A DNA stretch of 64,000 nt from Caldilineaceae bacterium (GCA_022821545.1 JAJEDJ010000009.1:62001-126000); one strand, 5' to 3'; shown: positions 1-8,217, numbered from the stretch's first letter. A program made the numbers and translations. The notes: generated by a model not told the origin, from the sequence alone.

Positions 1-606
1 TTCATTGCGGGCCCGCTGTTCGACGACGAAATGGCCGTCGATGCCAAGGGACTGGGCCAGAGTCAGGCGGGAGACGCCGGCGTTGAGATGGCCCCAGCGG
101 GCCTGGACGCAGCCGACTTCGGAATCATCAAAGGGGGAGATGGTACGCTGCAGAAAGTCAGGCGGAGGCACGAAATCGGCGTCAAAGATGGCGATGAATT
201 CGCCGCGGGCATGGGCGAGCCCAGCACGCAGGGCGCCAGCTTTGTACCCTTTGCGCTCAGTGCGGTGGTATTGGGTTATGTCGATACCGTTGCGTCGGTG
301 GAAGGCGATGCAGTTAGCGATGATCTGGCTGGTATCGTCGGTCGAGTCGTCAAGGACCTGAATCTGGAGGCGGTCATCGGGCCAGTCGAAAGCGGCAACA
401 GCGTCGATCAGGCGGCGCACGACGTGACGTTCATTGAAGACCGGTAGCTGAACGGTTACGGAGGGATAGTCCCGTGTGTCGGGTGGCGGCGGAGATTCCG
501 CGTCGAAAAGGGTTCGCCGGGCGATAAGGGTCAGTAGCAGCGCCTGCAGACCATAGATGGCGAGGAGAAAAGCGCCGATAATATAGATAAGTTGCAGAAC
601 CGTCAT
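1..606 (-). CDS. Family 2 glycosyltransferase, cellulose-synthase-like (3' end outside window)
   Basis: The first 202 residues of a processive-type membrane glycosyltransferase are visible; the gene runs off the left edge, so its C-terminal membrane segments cannot be seen. The protein opens with one hydrophobic segment (about residues 3-30), then a GT-A fold. Visible motifs are VQLPVFNER (nucleotide-sugar binding strand), QVLDDSTDDT (first Asp motif) and AIFDADF (the DxD-like metal site). This arrangement is typical of family 2 enzymes that extend polysaccharides or glycosylate lipids at the cytoplasmic membrane. The ATG at 604-606 is the first one in frame. Donor and product cannot be told from this fragment. 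Confidence 0.85.
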   Translation of the reverse strand, partial: MTVLQLIYIIGAFLLAIYGLQALLLTLIARRTLFDAESPPPPDTRDYPSVTVQLPVFNERHVVRRLIDAVAAFDWPDDRLQIQVLDDSTDDTSQIIANCIAFHRRNGIDITQYHRTERKGYKAGALRAGLAHARGEFIAIFDADFVPPPDFLQRTISPFDDSEVGCVQARWGHLNAGVSRLTLAQSLGIDGHFVVEQRARNE

Positions 607-703
607 ACGAAGATTTCAGCCTTCAGTTAGCCGTCTCCGATAGCCAATTCGGTACTCACTCCGGGCGTGGAGGCGGCAGCAGGAATGGGTTGCGAGTTCC
701 GTG

Positions 704-1189
704 TTACCAGATGGGGCCACGCGGGGGTTCTCCAAGCCGCTTCAGGAGCAAGCTATCCAATCCCCAGGCGCGGCCGGACTGGGTCAGGGCGGTTACCAGG
801 GCGGAGACGGTGAGCAGCACATAGGTCCAGATCCACTCCTGGCCGCCGAAATGCGCCAGAAACAGATTGAAAAAGAACAGGGCCGCGCCGACGGCAGCCA
901 GTGGCGTGAAAAGGCCGACCAGAAGTCCGATGCCCAGTAGCAACTCGCCGACCAACTGAAAGACTGCGAAGAGGCCGGGCACCTGGAGGATTGTACCGTT
1001 GATAATTGCCCGATAGAAGGCGGGGCCGCCGCCGTTATCGTTAAAGAGATAGTTGAAGAGGCCGACTATGCCATCGGCCGTGTACACGCCCTTTTGCAGA
1101 TTGTCGAACCAAGCGTAAACGAGAATCACCCCTAGTGTTATTCGTAGAATGGCGACAGCCTGCCGCATTCTGTTTTCTACCTGACCCAT
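704..1189 (-). CDS. DoxX family membrane protein
   Basis: A 161-residue protein with four predicted membrane segments and the GLxxGLFTPLAA pattern usual in DoxX/DoxD proteins. DoxD is the small subunit of archaeal thiosulfate:quinone oxidoreductase; most bacterial DoxX proteins are uncharacterised membrane components of redox or thiol stress systems. It is the last gene of a minus-strand run and follows a YeeE/YedE transporter after 41 bp. A second DoxX gene lies on the other side of that transporter. The sulfur context supports, but does not prove, a role in oxidising or sensing a reduced sulfur compound. Confidence 0.8.
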   Translation of the reverse strand: MGQVENRMRQAVAILRITLGVILVYAWFDNLQKGVYTADGIVGLFNYLFNDNGGGPAFYRAIINGTILQVPGLFAVFQLVGELLLGIGLLVGLFTPLAAVGAALFFFNLFLAHFGGQEWIWTYVLLTVSALVTALTQSGRAWGLDSLLLKRLGEPPRGPIW

Positions 1190-1230
1190 GTCAATGCTCC
1201 TATTGGTATATGATGTTTGATCATCGTTGA

Positions 1231-2262
1231 TCAGCTTGGCGCTATAGCTCCGGTGGATGTTCTATTTGGTTGCGGCTGCCGGGGTCGCAGCAGGCCTGCG
1301 GCGCGGTCGGTCAGGAATACGCCGAGCAGCATCGCGAGGGTAGTGGTCATGCTGCCCAGGCTGAGGAGGGGGACGCCGACCAAGGCGTGTCCCAGGTTGC
1401 AGCCGCCGGAAATACCGGCGCCGATGCCCATGAGCAGACCGCCGGCGGCCAGCTGTGTATAGCGGCCTGTCGTTTCTCCCCTGGCCCAGAATGTGCCGGC
1501 CGTGCGGGCAGCGATGAATGAGCCGGGCAGAAGAGCTATCAGCGCCACGGGAATCCACAGATTTCCGACATCGCCTCCGCCCAGCAGGGATTCGTAGAGC
1601 GTGGTGGGAACGCGTGACGTGCCGAAGGTATAGTTAGCGCCGCCGGCGCGGGCCAAAAGCCAGGCCAAGCTGGTGAATAGGCCAACGGACACGCCGAGCG
1701 GCAGCCAGGACCAGTAGTCGCCCTGACGGGGGCGGGGGCTTCGCCAGAGGAAGAGGGCTGCGGCCGCCAGCAGCAGGAGCAGCAGACCGATTCCCAATGT
1801 TGAGCCGAACAGATTCAAGAGGGTAGTTGCCATTCCCCCCGTTACCACGGGACTCTCATTCAGCGCGATCCGCAGGGCGTTGAGGGGCCCGCGCCAAGCG
1901 AGCAGATCACCGATTGTCCAGGTTACAAGTCCGACGAGCGTGCCGAGCATACCGTGGCCGAGCTTATAGAAGATGCCGGTCACGCAGGTGGCGGCGATTA
2001 CCATGCCAGCGCCGAAAATGAGGCCGCCGACGAGGTTCGCCCGCCAGGCCCAAGGCGCTACCCAGGGCGTTATCCAGCCGAGGGCGATCATCCCCTGCAC
2101 GAGGGGGATGGCGATGAGCAGCGTCAGCAGATAGGCGCGGAGCAGGTTCAGTTGCGGTGGCCGGCGGATCAGGCCACGCAGGGTGCTGTGAAAGCAGAAA
2201 TCGCCCCTTTCGAGGAGGTAACCGAGTACTAGACCGGCGACGAGGGCCAGTAGGATGGTCAT
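1231..2262 (-). CDS. YeeE/YedE family transporter (thiosulfate-type)
   Basis: A 343-residue polytopic protein with the repeated Cys-bearing motifs of the YeeE/YedE (TsuA) family: ERGDFCFHS near the N-terminus, ATCVTGIFYKLGHG around residue 95, and ISGGCNLGHALVG around residue 295. In the characterised TsuA these cysteines relay thiosulfate across the membrane, so import of thiosulfate or a related sulfur compound is the best inference. The start overlaps the stop of the upstream DoxX gene by four bases (ATGA), which indicates translational coupling. Length and motif count agree with a full-length protein. Confidence 0.88.
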   Translation of the reverse strand: MTILLALVAGLVLGYLLERGDFCFHSTLRGLIRRPPQLNLLRAYLLTLLIAIPLVQGMIALGWITPWVAPWAWRANLVGGLIFGAGMVIAATCVTGIFYKLGHGMLGTLVGLVTWTIGDLLAWRGPLNALRIALNESPVVTGGMATTLLNLFGSTLGIGLLLLLLAAAALFLWRSPRPRQGDYWSWLPLGVSVGLFTSLAWLLARAGGANYTFGTSRVPTTLYESLLGGGDVGNLWIPVALIALLPGSFIAARTAGTFWARGETTGRYTQLAAGGLLMGIGAGISGGCNLGHALVGVPLLSLGSMTTTLAMLLGVFLTDRAAGLLRPRQPQPNRTSTGAIAPS

Positions 2263-2720
2263 GCGACAGAATTCCGTTTTCTCAGCCCATCAAGGCCCCA
2301 GACACGGCCGGCGCCGGTTACAAAGAAAAGCCCGTGCCACATTGCAAGCATGGCGTAACTCCAGGGCCATTCGCCGGGCACCTCCAGGAGGCCGATGCCG
2401 AGATTGAGGGAGAGGCCCATGCCCAGCAGCGCGCCGAGGCGGGTGAATGCGCCGGTCAGCAGACTTAGGCCAACGACCAACTCCGCGAGGAAGATCATCC
2501 AGGCGAAGAGCGTAAAGTTTGGCAGAACCAACTGCTCGACAAGACGGCCGTAGAACGGGAAGGCGGCGTGGGCCACTTCCAGCTGCAACCAGTCCATCAG
2601 GCCGCGGCCCTCTGCGGGCATGAAATCGGGCGGCAGCTTCCAGCGTAATGAAAAGAGCCACAGGAGGCCGATGACGGCGCGGGCGACGGCGATGGGCCAC
2701 AGGGGCGCCTGCAGGCTCAT
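2259..2720 (-). CDS. DoxX family membrane protein
   Basis: A 153-residue protein with four hydrophobic segments and the DoxX-type ELVVGLSLLTGAFTRLGALLG stretch near residues 80-100. It overlaps the ATPase gene upstream and the YeeE/YedE gene downstream by four bases each, so it is embedded in a tightly coupled operon. It is not a close copy of the other DoxX protein at 704-1189; they share only the family pattern. Function inferred only from family and neighbours: a membrane partner of sulfur compound uptake or oxidation. Confidence 0.78.
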   Translation of the reverse strand: MSLQAPLWPIAVARAVIGLLWLFSLRWKLPPDFMPAEGRGLMDWLQLEVAHAAFPFYGRLVEQLVLPNFTLFAWMIFLAELVVGLSLLTGAFTRLGALLGMGLSLNLGIGLLEVPGEWPWSYAMLAMWHGLFFVTGAGRVWGLDGLRKRNSVA

Positions 2721-3760
2721 AGATCGGTCTCGGCGGGCAGGAGATGGATCCGTTCTCGGGGCAGGTGCAGAACGATTTCTTCGCCACGGCGGAATCGTTG
2801 ATAGGGCGTCACGGTCAGTTGCAGCTGTGTGTCGCTGATACCGGCGCCGCAGCGGGCGACCAGTCCTTGAAAACTGTAGGACTCGACCATGCCGACCAGA
2901 TTGTTGTGGCCGTTTGTTCCGACCTCGACGGCTTCGGGCCTGATGGTCACGAGCACGTCGCCATCAGGCCTTTCGGAGTCGTCGACTTCGAGCGGCCCGA
3001 GATCGGTTTCGACGATGCGGCCGCGCTTGATGCCAGGCAGGAAGTTTATGCCACCGAAGAAGCGGGCTACATTGCTGTCAACCGGACGTTCGAAGAAGCT
3101 GCGCGGCGCCCCGATCTGGCGGACAGCGCCCTGCATGATCAGACAGATGCGGTCGGCGACGGCGACGGCGTCGGTCTGATCGTGGGTGACGAAGATCATA
3201 GTGATGCCGGCCTGCTGCTGAAGTGTGCGGATAGTGTCGCGCAGGTCCTCGCGCAAGCTGGGCTCCAGGCTGCTGAGAGGTTCGTCCAGCAGGAGCACAC
3301 GCGGCTGGATGACCAAGGCCCTGGCGAGAGCGACCCGCTGCCGCTGGCCGCCGGACAGCTCTTCGGGGCGGCGGGACTCGTAGCCGGCCAGCTGAACGGC
3401 TGCCAGCGCCTGGGCTACTTTGGCGCGAATCGTAGTTGCGCCGACCCGCCGCATCCTGAGGCCAAAAGCAACGTTTGCACCGACGTCCATGAAGGGGAAA
3501 AGGGCATGCTCCTGGAAGACCATGACGGCGCCGCGTCTCTCCGGCGGCACGCCAAGAACGGACTGGTCGTCAAAGCGGATATCGCCCTTACCGGGATGCA
3601 CCAGTCCGGCTATGGAGCGGAGAATGGTGGTTTTGCCGCTGCCGGAAGGGCCCAGCAGGACCATCAGCTCACCACGTCCGACGGTCAAGGAGACGTCGTG
3701 CAGAACGGGAGAGCTGAAGGGGAAGGTGTGTGAAAGCTGGTGCAGCGAGACGGTGGTCAT
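2717..3760 (-). CDS. ABC transporter ATP-binding protein with TOBE domain
   Basis: A 347-residue ATPase that powers import. It shows Walker A GPSGSGKTT (about residue 38), Q-loop VFQEHALFPF, signature LSGGQRQR, Walker B VLLLDEP and the switch His in FVTHDQ, followed by a C-terminal regulatory region with VTIRPEAVEV, as in TOBE-carrying CysA/PotA/MalK-like ATPases. The D-loop reads SSLEP, with Glu where nearly all relatives have Asp. The neighbours upstream are amino-acid-type permeases, which normally pair with a shorter GlnQ-like ATPase without TOBE. It is the only ATPase in this cluster and probably serves those permeases. Confidence 0.92.
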   Translation of the reverse strand: MTTVSLHQLSHTFPFSSPVLHDVSLTVGRGELMVLLGPSGSGKTTILRSIAGLVHPGKGDIRFDDQSVLGVPPERRGAVMVFQEHALFPFMDVGANVAFGLRMRRVGATTIRAKVAQALAAVQLAGYESRRPEELSGGQRQRVALARALVIQPRVLLLDEPLSSLEPSLREDLRDTIRTLQQQAGITMIFVTHDQTDAVAVADRICLIMQGAVRQIGAPRSFFERPVDSNVARFFGGINFLPGIKRGRIVETDLGPLEVDDSERPDGDVLVTIRPEAVEVGTNGHNNLVGMVESYSFQGLVARCGAGISDTQLQLTVTPYQRFRRGEEIVLHLPRERIHLLPAETDL

Positions 3761-3861
3761 ATTCGGACAGTTGGTAAGAAACTACTGGCGCGAGCCTGTC
3801 GATGCAAGATGTCCGGTTCCTCGGCCGCGGGCAGAGCGGGCCAAGGAACCGGAAAGTCAGT

Positions 3862-4713
3862 TTATTCCGGCCAAATCTCCATCTGCCCGCCTAATGGCAG
3901 CTGTATCTGAGCATCGGGACCTTCAAACCAACGTGAGTAGATTTCGTGGTAGACGCCGGACTTCCAGAGCTCCTGGAGGGCGTAGTTGACTTGATCGCGC
4001 CAGGTTGATTGATTGTTGGGCACGCCGATGCCAAATTGGACGGGATTGTGTCCGCCGGGCAGGAGCTTGAGGGCGGGGTCGCCGGCTGCGAGGGCCAACA
4101 TGGTGATGTTGTCTTCGGTGTAGCCTTCGACGGCGCCGTCACGGAGGGCCTGCATTGCGGCGAGCTTGTCGCTGAATTCGACGATTTCGGGGGGCGGGCC
4201 GCCCTGGGCCTCGCTGTAGGCGATCCAGGAGGGGATGGCGGAACTGCCAGCGTTGGCGGCCACCTTTTTGCCCATCAGCTCATCGATGGATGTGTATTCG
4301 CCGGTACGAATGAGAAAGGACTGGTTGTCCCAGAAGTAGGTGATGCTGAAGTCGATGGCGTTGTCGCGTTTGCGGGTATGGTTCATGCTGGCGATCGAAA
4401 TGTCGACGCGGCCTTCCTGGAGGAAGCTGATGCGGGTGGTGCCGTCAACGACGATCAGTTCTGGTTCCAGGCCCAGCTGGGCGGCCATGGCGTGGGCAAG
4501 GTCGACATCAAAGCCGACCCAATCACCGTCTTCGGTTACAAAGCTCAGCGGAGGATTATCGTTGCGCACACCGATACGCACGGTCCCGCGAGCGGTAATT
4601 TCATTGGCCAAGGAAAGCGTCTCGCCAGAGGGCATTGCCGGGATCGCCTGGCAAGCGGCCAGCAGAAGGGCGACAAGCAGGAGGGGGAGGATCCGTTGCG
4701 ATGTACTCTTCAT
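3862..4713 (-). CDS. ABC transporter solute-binding lipoprotein, family 3 (amino-acid type)
   Basis: Periplasmic-type binding protein that captures a small polar solute, probably an amino acid or related compound, for the adjacent permeases. The start is set at 4713 because AAGGAG lies about nine bases upstream; a longer frame to 4755 has no such site. The protein begins with a Lys/Arg n-region, a hydrophobic core and lipobox LLAAC (Cys about residue 21). The family 3 signature follows: TVRIGVRNDNPPLSF, GFDVDLAHAMA, FLQEGRVDISIASM, and the typical end region WRDQVNYALQELWKSG. The ligand cannot be read from sequence; the sulfur-linked neighbours suggest a sulfur-containing one. Confidence 0.9.
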   Translation of the reverse strand: MKSTSQRILPLLLVALLLAACQAIPAMPSGETLSLANEITARGTVRIGVRNDNPPLSFVTEDGDWVGFDVDLAHAMAAQLGLEPELIVVDGTTRISFLQEGRVDISIASMNHTRKRDNAIDFSITYFWDNQSFLIRTGEYTSIDELMGKKVAANAGSSAIPSWIAYSEAQGGPPPEIVEFSDKLAAMQALRDGAVEGYTEDNITMLALAAGDPALKLLPGGHNPVQFGIGVPNNQSTWRDQVNYALQELWKSGVYHEIYSRWFEGPDAQIQLPLGGQMEIWPE

Positions 4714-5014
4714 TGAATGGGGCTCCTTTTCCTGAAGTGTATCAGAATGTACCAAGGTTGGGCAAAACGGGGGCGATTTTCGGAAACGCGCTGCATGACG
4801 CGGCGGTCATCTCGTTGCGACGGCTGCGCAAACGCCGATGAGTTCACACTTGCTGCATATTCGTTCAAACGTACCACAATTGGGAACGCAAAAAATGTAA
4901 GCGTTGGTACGCATTTGCGCTGCTTTCTCTCGACGGAGATTCGGGATCGGAGTTCTTGTTCGAGGAAAGTTCCCTGTACATGGTCGGAGAGCAAGCCGCG
5001 ACGGCGGGTCTGCG
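4714..5014 (-). other. Intergenic leader between permease and binding protein, with repeated GTACCA elements
   Basis: No credible gene is seen in these 301 bases. The segment is less GC-rich than the genes around it. It holds two direct copies of GTACCA-N3-TTGGG (4749-4762 and 4871-4884) and an inverted TGGTACG at 4905-4911 that pairs with CGTACCA at 4870-4876. One of the direct copies lies within a promoter-like element in front of the binding-protein gene. This is where separate regulation of the binding protein would be placed. Confidence 0.45.
4736..4765 (-). promoter_or_regulatory. Possible promoter for the binding-protein gene
   Basis: On the minus strand TTGCCC (4765-4760) is followed after 18 bases by TACACT (4741-4736), with TGA directly before it giving an extended -10. 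The predicted start of transcription is only about 16 bases from the ATG at 4713, just enough to keep the ribosome binding site. The -35 match is poor, so this is tentative. Confidence 0.35.
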
Positions 5015-5737
5015 TCAGTAGCTGAAAAAGGAGTGGACAAGATCGGACGGTCTACTGCGGCGTTCCCAGCGCTGGGAGAGGCGGGAAAGGGTGAAGGCGA
5101 GGACGAAATAGAGTATGCCGACAAAGCTGTACATGGTTACCCAATAGGGCGCGTTGGTGACGTCGGCGCCAAGGGCCATGCGGGCGACAGTCATGACTTC
5201 GGCGACTCCGATTACGACGACGACGGAGGTGTCCTTAAAGAGGCTGATGGCCTGGCCAGTGAAGGCGGGCAGCATGACGCGGAGGGCATAACGCAGTTTG
5301 ACGAGGATGTAGACCTGGCGGGGGCGGCTGCCCATGAGGCGTGCAGACTCGACCAGCTCCTGGGGTACGGCGGCGAGTCCGGCGCGCAGAATTTCGGCCT
5401 GATAGGCGCTTGAATAGAGTGCCAGGGCGACCAGCGCTGAGGTGCGGGGACTCCAGTTGAGCCCGAAGCGTACGCCGCCGACGCCCTGGTGGACGAGAAC
5501 GAGCAGGAGGATGAGAGGAATGCCGCGAAAGAATTCGACGTAGGCGACGGCGCACCAGCGCAGCGGGCGCCAGCGAGACCGTTCGGCGCTGCTGACGGGC
5601 ACTGCGAGACAGAAGCCGACGGCCACGGCAAGCACGGCCAGGATGAGGCTGAGGAAGAGCCCACCAGGCCGCTGCCCGGAAAAACCGAACAGGAGGGCAG
5701 GCAGCTTTTCGATCAGAAAGGATATGTGGTCATTCAT
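5015..5737 (-). CDS. Amino-acid-type ABC transporter permease (HisM/GlnP family)
   Basis: A 240-residue inner membrane permease with about five membrane segments. It has the family's FFRGIPLILLLVLVH motif near residue 68 and an EAA loop, SAYQAEILRAGLAAVPQELVESARLMG, around residue 110, which docks to the ATPase. It is the second of two adjacent permeases and would form a heterodimer with the product of 5780-6508. The gap of 42 bases between the two genes fits one operon. Substrate unknown; see the binding protein at 3862-4713. Confidence 0.9.
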   Translation of the reverse strand: MNDHISFLIEKLPALLFGFSGQRPGGLFLSLILAVLAVAVGFCLAVPVSSAERSRWRPLRWCAVAYVEFFRGIPLILLLVLVHQGVGGVRFGLNWSPRTSALVALALYSSAYQAEILRAGLAAVPQELVESARLMGSRPRQVYILVKLRYALRVMLPAFTGQAISLFKDTSVVVVIGVAEVMTVARMALGADVTNAPYWVTMYSFVGILYFVLAFTLSRLSQRWERRSRPSDLVHSFFSY

Positions 5738-5779
5738 TGGCGAACAGGAGCCAGAGGCAGCGGCGGAGTACGGGCACTG

Positions 5780-6508
5780 TCAGCCCCCGGCGACGAGCCA
5801 TTGCTTCTCGACCCAGCGCAGCAGGGCGGAGAAGGCGAAGGCGAGCAGCAGGTAGACGACGGCGGCGAGCATGAGGAATTCGAGCGCCAAGAAGGTGCGG
5901 GTAATCGCGGTCTGGGCGCTGTGAAAGAACTCAGGCGTGGCGACAAAGGCGGCCAGCGCGGTGTTTTTGAGGTGATGGATGAGCCGGGTCGAGATGGCCG
6001 GGAAGGAAGTACGGAGACCCTGGGGCAGCAGAACCGTCCAAAAGAGTTTCAGGCGTGAAGCGCCGAGTGTGCGGGCGGCGTCAATGTGTTGTTGGGGGAT
6101 GGCGCCGACGCCGGCGCGAAAGAGCTCTGCCAGGTAGGCACTGGTATTGAGGACCAGGGCGACGCCGGCGGCGAGCGTGTAGTAGGGCAGGGAGAGCCCA
6201 CTCCAACTGCCGAGCCAGTTGAGGAAAGCGTTATCGAAGAAGATGGAACGCCTCAGCTCGGCGGGGAAAAGGTTTGGCAGGGCGAATGCCCAGATGATCA
6301 TGAGCACGAGGGCGGGCAGGTTGCGGTGCGTCTCGACGTGGAGAACGGCGAGGGCGCCGGCAAAGCGGTTGCCGGAGATGCGCATGGTTCCGGCGGCGAC
6401 GCCGAGGGTGAGGGCGAGCGCGGCGGTGACGGCTGTCAGGACAACGGTGAGGAGGAGGCCTTGCAGGAGCAGATTGAGCAGGTCGGGCGTGAGCCAATTA
6501 GGAGTCAT
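5780..6508 (-). CDS. Amino-acid-type ABC transporter permease (HisM/GlnP family)
   Basis: A 242-residue membrane protein with about five membrane segments. The THRNLPALVLMIIWAF motif near residue 60 and the EAA loop, SAYLAELFRAGVGAIPQQHIDAARTLG, near residue 124 place it in the polar amino acid permease family. Its start overlaps the stop of the methyltransferase gene by four bases (ATGA), so transporter expression is coupled to that gene. It presumably pairs with the neighbouring permease at 5015-5737. Confidence 0.9.
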   Translation of the reverse strand: MTPNWLTPDLLNLLLQGLLLTVVLTAVTAALALTLGVAAGTMRISGNRFAGALAVLHVETHRNLPALVLMIIWAFALPNLFPAELRRSIFFDNAFLNWLGSWSGLSLPYYTLAAGVALVLNTSAYLAELFRAGVGAIPQQHIDAARTLGASRLKLFWTVLLPQGLRTSFPAISTRLIHHLKNTALAAFVATPEFFHSAQTAITRTFLALEFLMLAAVVYLLLAFAFSALLRWVEKQWLVAGG

Positions 6509-7236
6509 TTGGCGCAGACAAAGAGCATAGCGGGGCTGTCACCGGAAAGTTCGGCGGTGTTGTAGCCGTCAAAGCTCGAGAGGATTTGCAGTCCGGCCGC
6601 GCCCAGGAGGCCGATAACATCCTGCCGGGTGAAGAGACGGTAGCGCAGATGGTAGTCCTGGGAGCCGTCAGGGGTGACGATGTGGAACTTTTCGGTGACG
6701 ATGCCGGTTTGGGCATCGAAACTGCGCTGGACCTCTGCGTAGCTGGCGTCGCCGCCGAAACGGTCGGACGGTTTGAGCGCGTCAAGGGCGGGTTCCTTTT
6801 GAGGGAGCTCAAGCGCGAAGCGGCCGCCTTCTTTGAGGGAGTTGAAGACGGTCGCTAGCAGATCGCGGTTGTCATCATCTGACGCCGGCGGGACCTGTCC
6901 CAGAGTTGTGAACAGGCAGAGGGCGGCGTCGAACGGCTCGGCGGGGAAGTACCCTGCTGCGGCTACCTGCTGGAAGTTGACATCGAGACCGGCCTCTTGC
7001 GCGTTCTGCCTGGCGGCTCTGATCATGGCTGCGGCGGGGTCGATGCCGAGGACATGGTAGCTGCGGCGGGCCAGTTCGACGCTGTGGCGGCCGAAGCCGC
7101 AACCGACGTCGAGGACGCGTGCGCCGGGGGAAAGGGGCAGGGCGTCGACCAGGAAGTCGATCTCTTGCCCGGTTCGTTCGGCGGTCAGCAGAGGGTGGCG
7201 GAGGAAGGGCGAGCCGTCTGAGAAAAAGTCCTTCAA
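6505..7236 (-). CDS. Class I SAM-dependent methyltransferase
   Basis: A 243-residue cytosolic methyltransferase with a Rossmann core. Motif I is ARVLDVGCGFGRHS near residue 40, motif II is VLGIDPAAAM, and the strand 4 region reads FDAALCLFTTLG. The C-terminal half (YAEVQRSFDAQTGIVTEKFHI, RYRLFTRQDVIGLLGAAGL) resembles small-molecule methyltransferases that carry a beta-sheet extension. It sits between the radical SAM gene and the permeases and overlaps the first permease. The substrate is unknown; a link to the transported solute is possible but unproven. Confidence 0.85.
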   Translation of the reverse strand: MKDFFSDGSPFLRHPLLTAERTGQEIDFLVDALPLSPGARVLDVGCGFGRHSVELARRSYHVLGIDPAAAMIRAARQNAQEAGLDVNFQQVAAAGYFPAEPFDAALCLFTTLGQVPPASDDDNRDLLATVFNSLKEGGRFALELPQKEPALDALKPSDRFGGDASYAEVQRSFDAQTGIVTEKFHIVTPDGSQDYHLRYRLFTRQDVIGLLGAAGLQILSSFDGYNTAELSGDSPAMLFVCAK

Positions 7237-7280
7237 TGTTCAGTTCCCGGCAGCGGCGTCGTCCGGTGGTGCGTGTAAGG

Positions 7281-7297
7281 CCCCACTCACGGTGGGG
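7281..7297. terminator. Small hairpin between radical SAM and methyltransferase genes
   Basis: CCCCAC and GTGGGG form a six-pair stem with a five-base loop. On the transcribed minus strand no T run follows, so if it acts at all it would attenuate or protect the transcript rather than terminate it. Confidence 0.25.
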
Positions 7298-7317
7298 AGA
7301 TACTGATTGCGCTTTTT

Positions 7318-8217
7318 TCACAAGGAGTCGCGCACATCGAGCATCGGCAGGTCCTGGCGTTCGAGGTCGTAGAGGGCCTCGAAGGGGATAGCTGCGTCGG
7401 CGGCGTCGGCGGCTTCGGCCCAGCCTTCGACCCATTCGCGCTCGATGCCGTCGACATCATCGACGACGCGGAGGCGGTCGATGTCATAGGTCTCTTTGAG
7501 CTGCTTCATTTCGGCGGCGACGCTCTCCGGTGACCGTTGACGGAAGGCCTGGCCGTGAACGGAGTCCTGGCACCAGTCGCAGCCGTAGGGGCAGCCGCGG
7601 GAGGTGGAGATGGTGAGGGATGAGTAGCCGTTTTCTTCGCGCCAGGTGTCGAGGTAGCGGTCCATGTCGATCAGGTCGCGGGCGGGCAGTGGGAGCTCGT
7701 CCAGATTTTCGACGGGGGGGCGCGGCTGGTTCACGACGGGCGTGCCGGCGGCGTCGCGGTAGGCGATGCCGGGTTCACCCGCCAACAGATCGGGCGTCAG
7801 AGGGCCGGCGTCGAGCAGCCGGAGCAGCGAGTCGAGAGTCTGCTCGCCTTCATGGTGGACGACCATATCGACCTGGGGGTACTGAAGATAATGGGCGGGG
7901 TCTTTGGTGGGATCGGGGCCGCCCAGAATGGTCGGGACTGCGGCGGCTTTGGCGTCGGAGGCCAGGGTGAGAGCCATTTCGCGCAAAGGCAGGACGGCGG
8001 AGATGCCGACGAGGTCGGGCTTTTCGGCGGCCAGTCTTGCGGAGAAGGCGCTGACGTCCTCTTCGAAGGTGCCATCAAAGACGGCGACTTCGTGGCCCTG
8101 GGCGCGCACGTAGCCGGCGAGATAGAGAAGGCCGAGCGGGAAGTAGGGGCTCTGGAGGGCCTGCTCTTCCGGATTGAGGCTGAGAAACAGTGGGTGAACG
8201 AGAAGTATTTTTGCCAT
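7318..8217 (-). CDS. B12-binding-domain radical SAM protein, short form
   Basis: Residues 1-140 form a cobalamin-binding-like Rossmann domain (MAKILLVHP, FPLGLLYLAGYVRAQGHEV, ILGGPDPT), though the canonical DxHxxG cobalamin ligand motif is not seen. The radical SAM cluster motif is SRGCPYGCDWCQDS near residue 208, CxxxCxxC. The chain stops at 299 residues, shortly after LRVVDDVDG, whereas typical members continue for another 150 residues or more. The closing residues (FEALYDLERQDLPMLDVRDSL) look like a natural end, and no downstream frame carries the missing part. It is first in the minus-strand run and has a good promoter. The reaction cannot be named. Confidence 0.8.
   Translation of the reverse strand: MAKILLVHPLFLSLNPEEQALQSPYFPLGLLYLAGYVRAQGHEVAVFDGTFEEDVSAFSARLAAEKPDLVGISAVLPLREMALTLASDAKAAAVPTILGGPDPTKDPAHYLQYPQVDMVVHHEGEQTLDSLLRLLDAGPLTPDLLAGEPGIAYRDAAGTPVVNQPRPPVENLDELPLPARDLIDMDRYLDTWREENGYSSLTISTSRGCPYGCDWCQDSVHGQAFRQRSPESVAAEMKQLKETYDIDRLRVVDDVDGIEREWVEGWAEAADAADAAIPFEALYDLERQDLPMLDVRDSL

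Noticed and set aside
2744..3733. A 329-codon open frame on the plus strand opposite the ABC ATPase gene.
   Set aside because: It is the antisense shadow of the ATPase gene; composition is low-complexity and it matches no family, while the minus strand has all ABC motifs.
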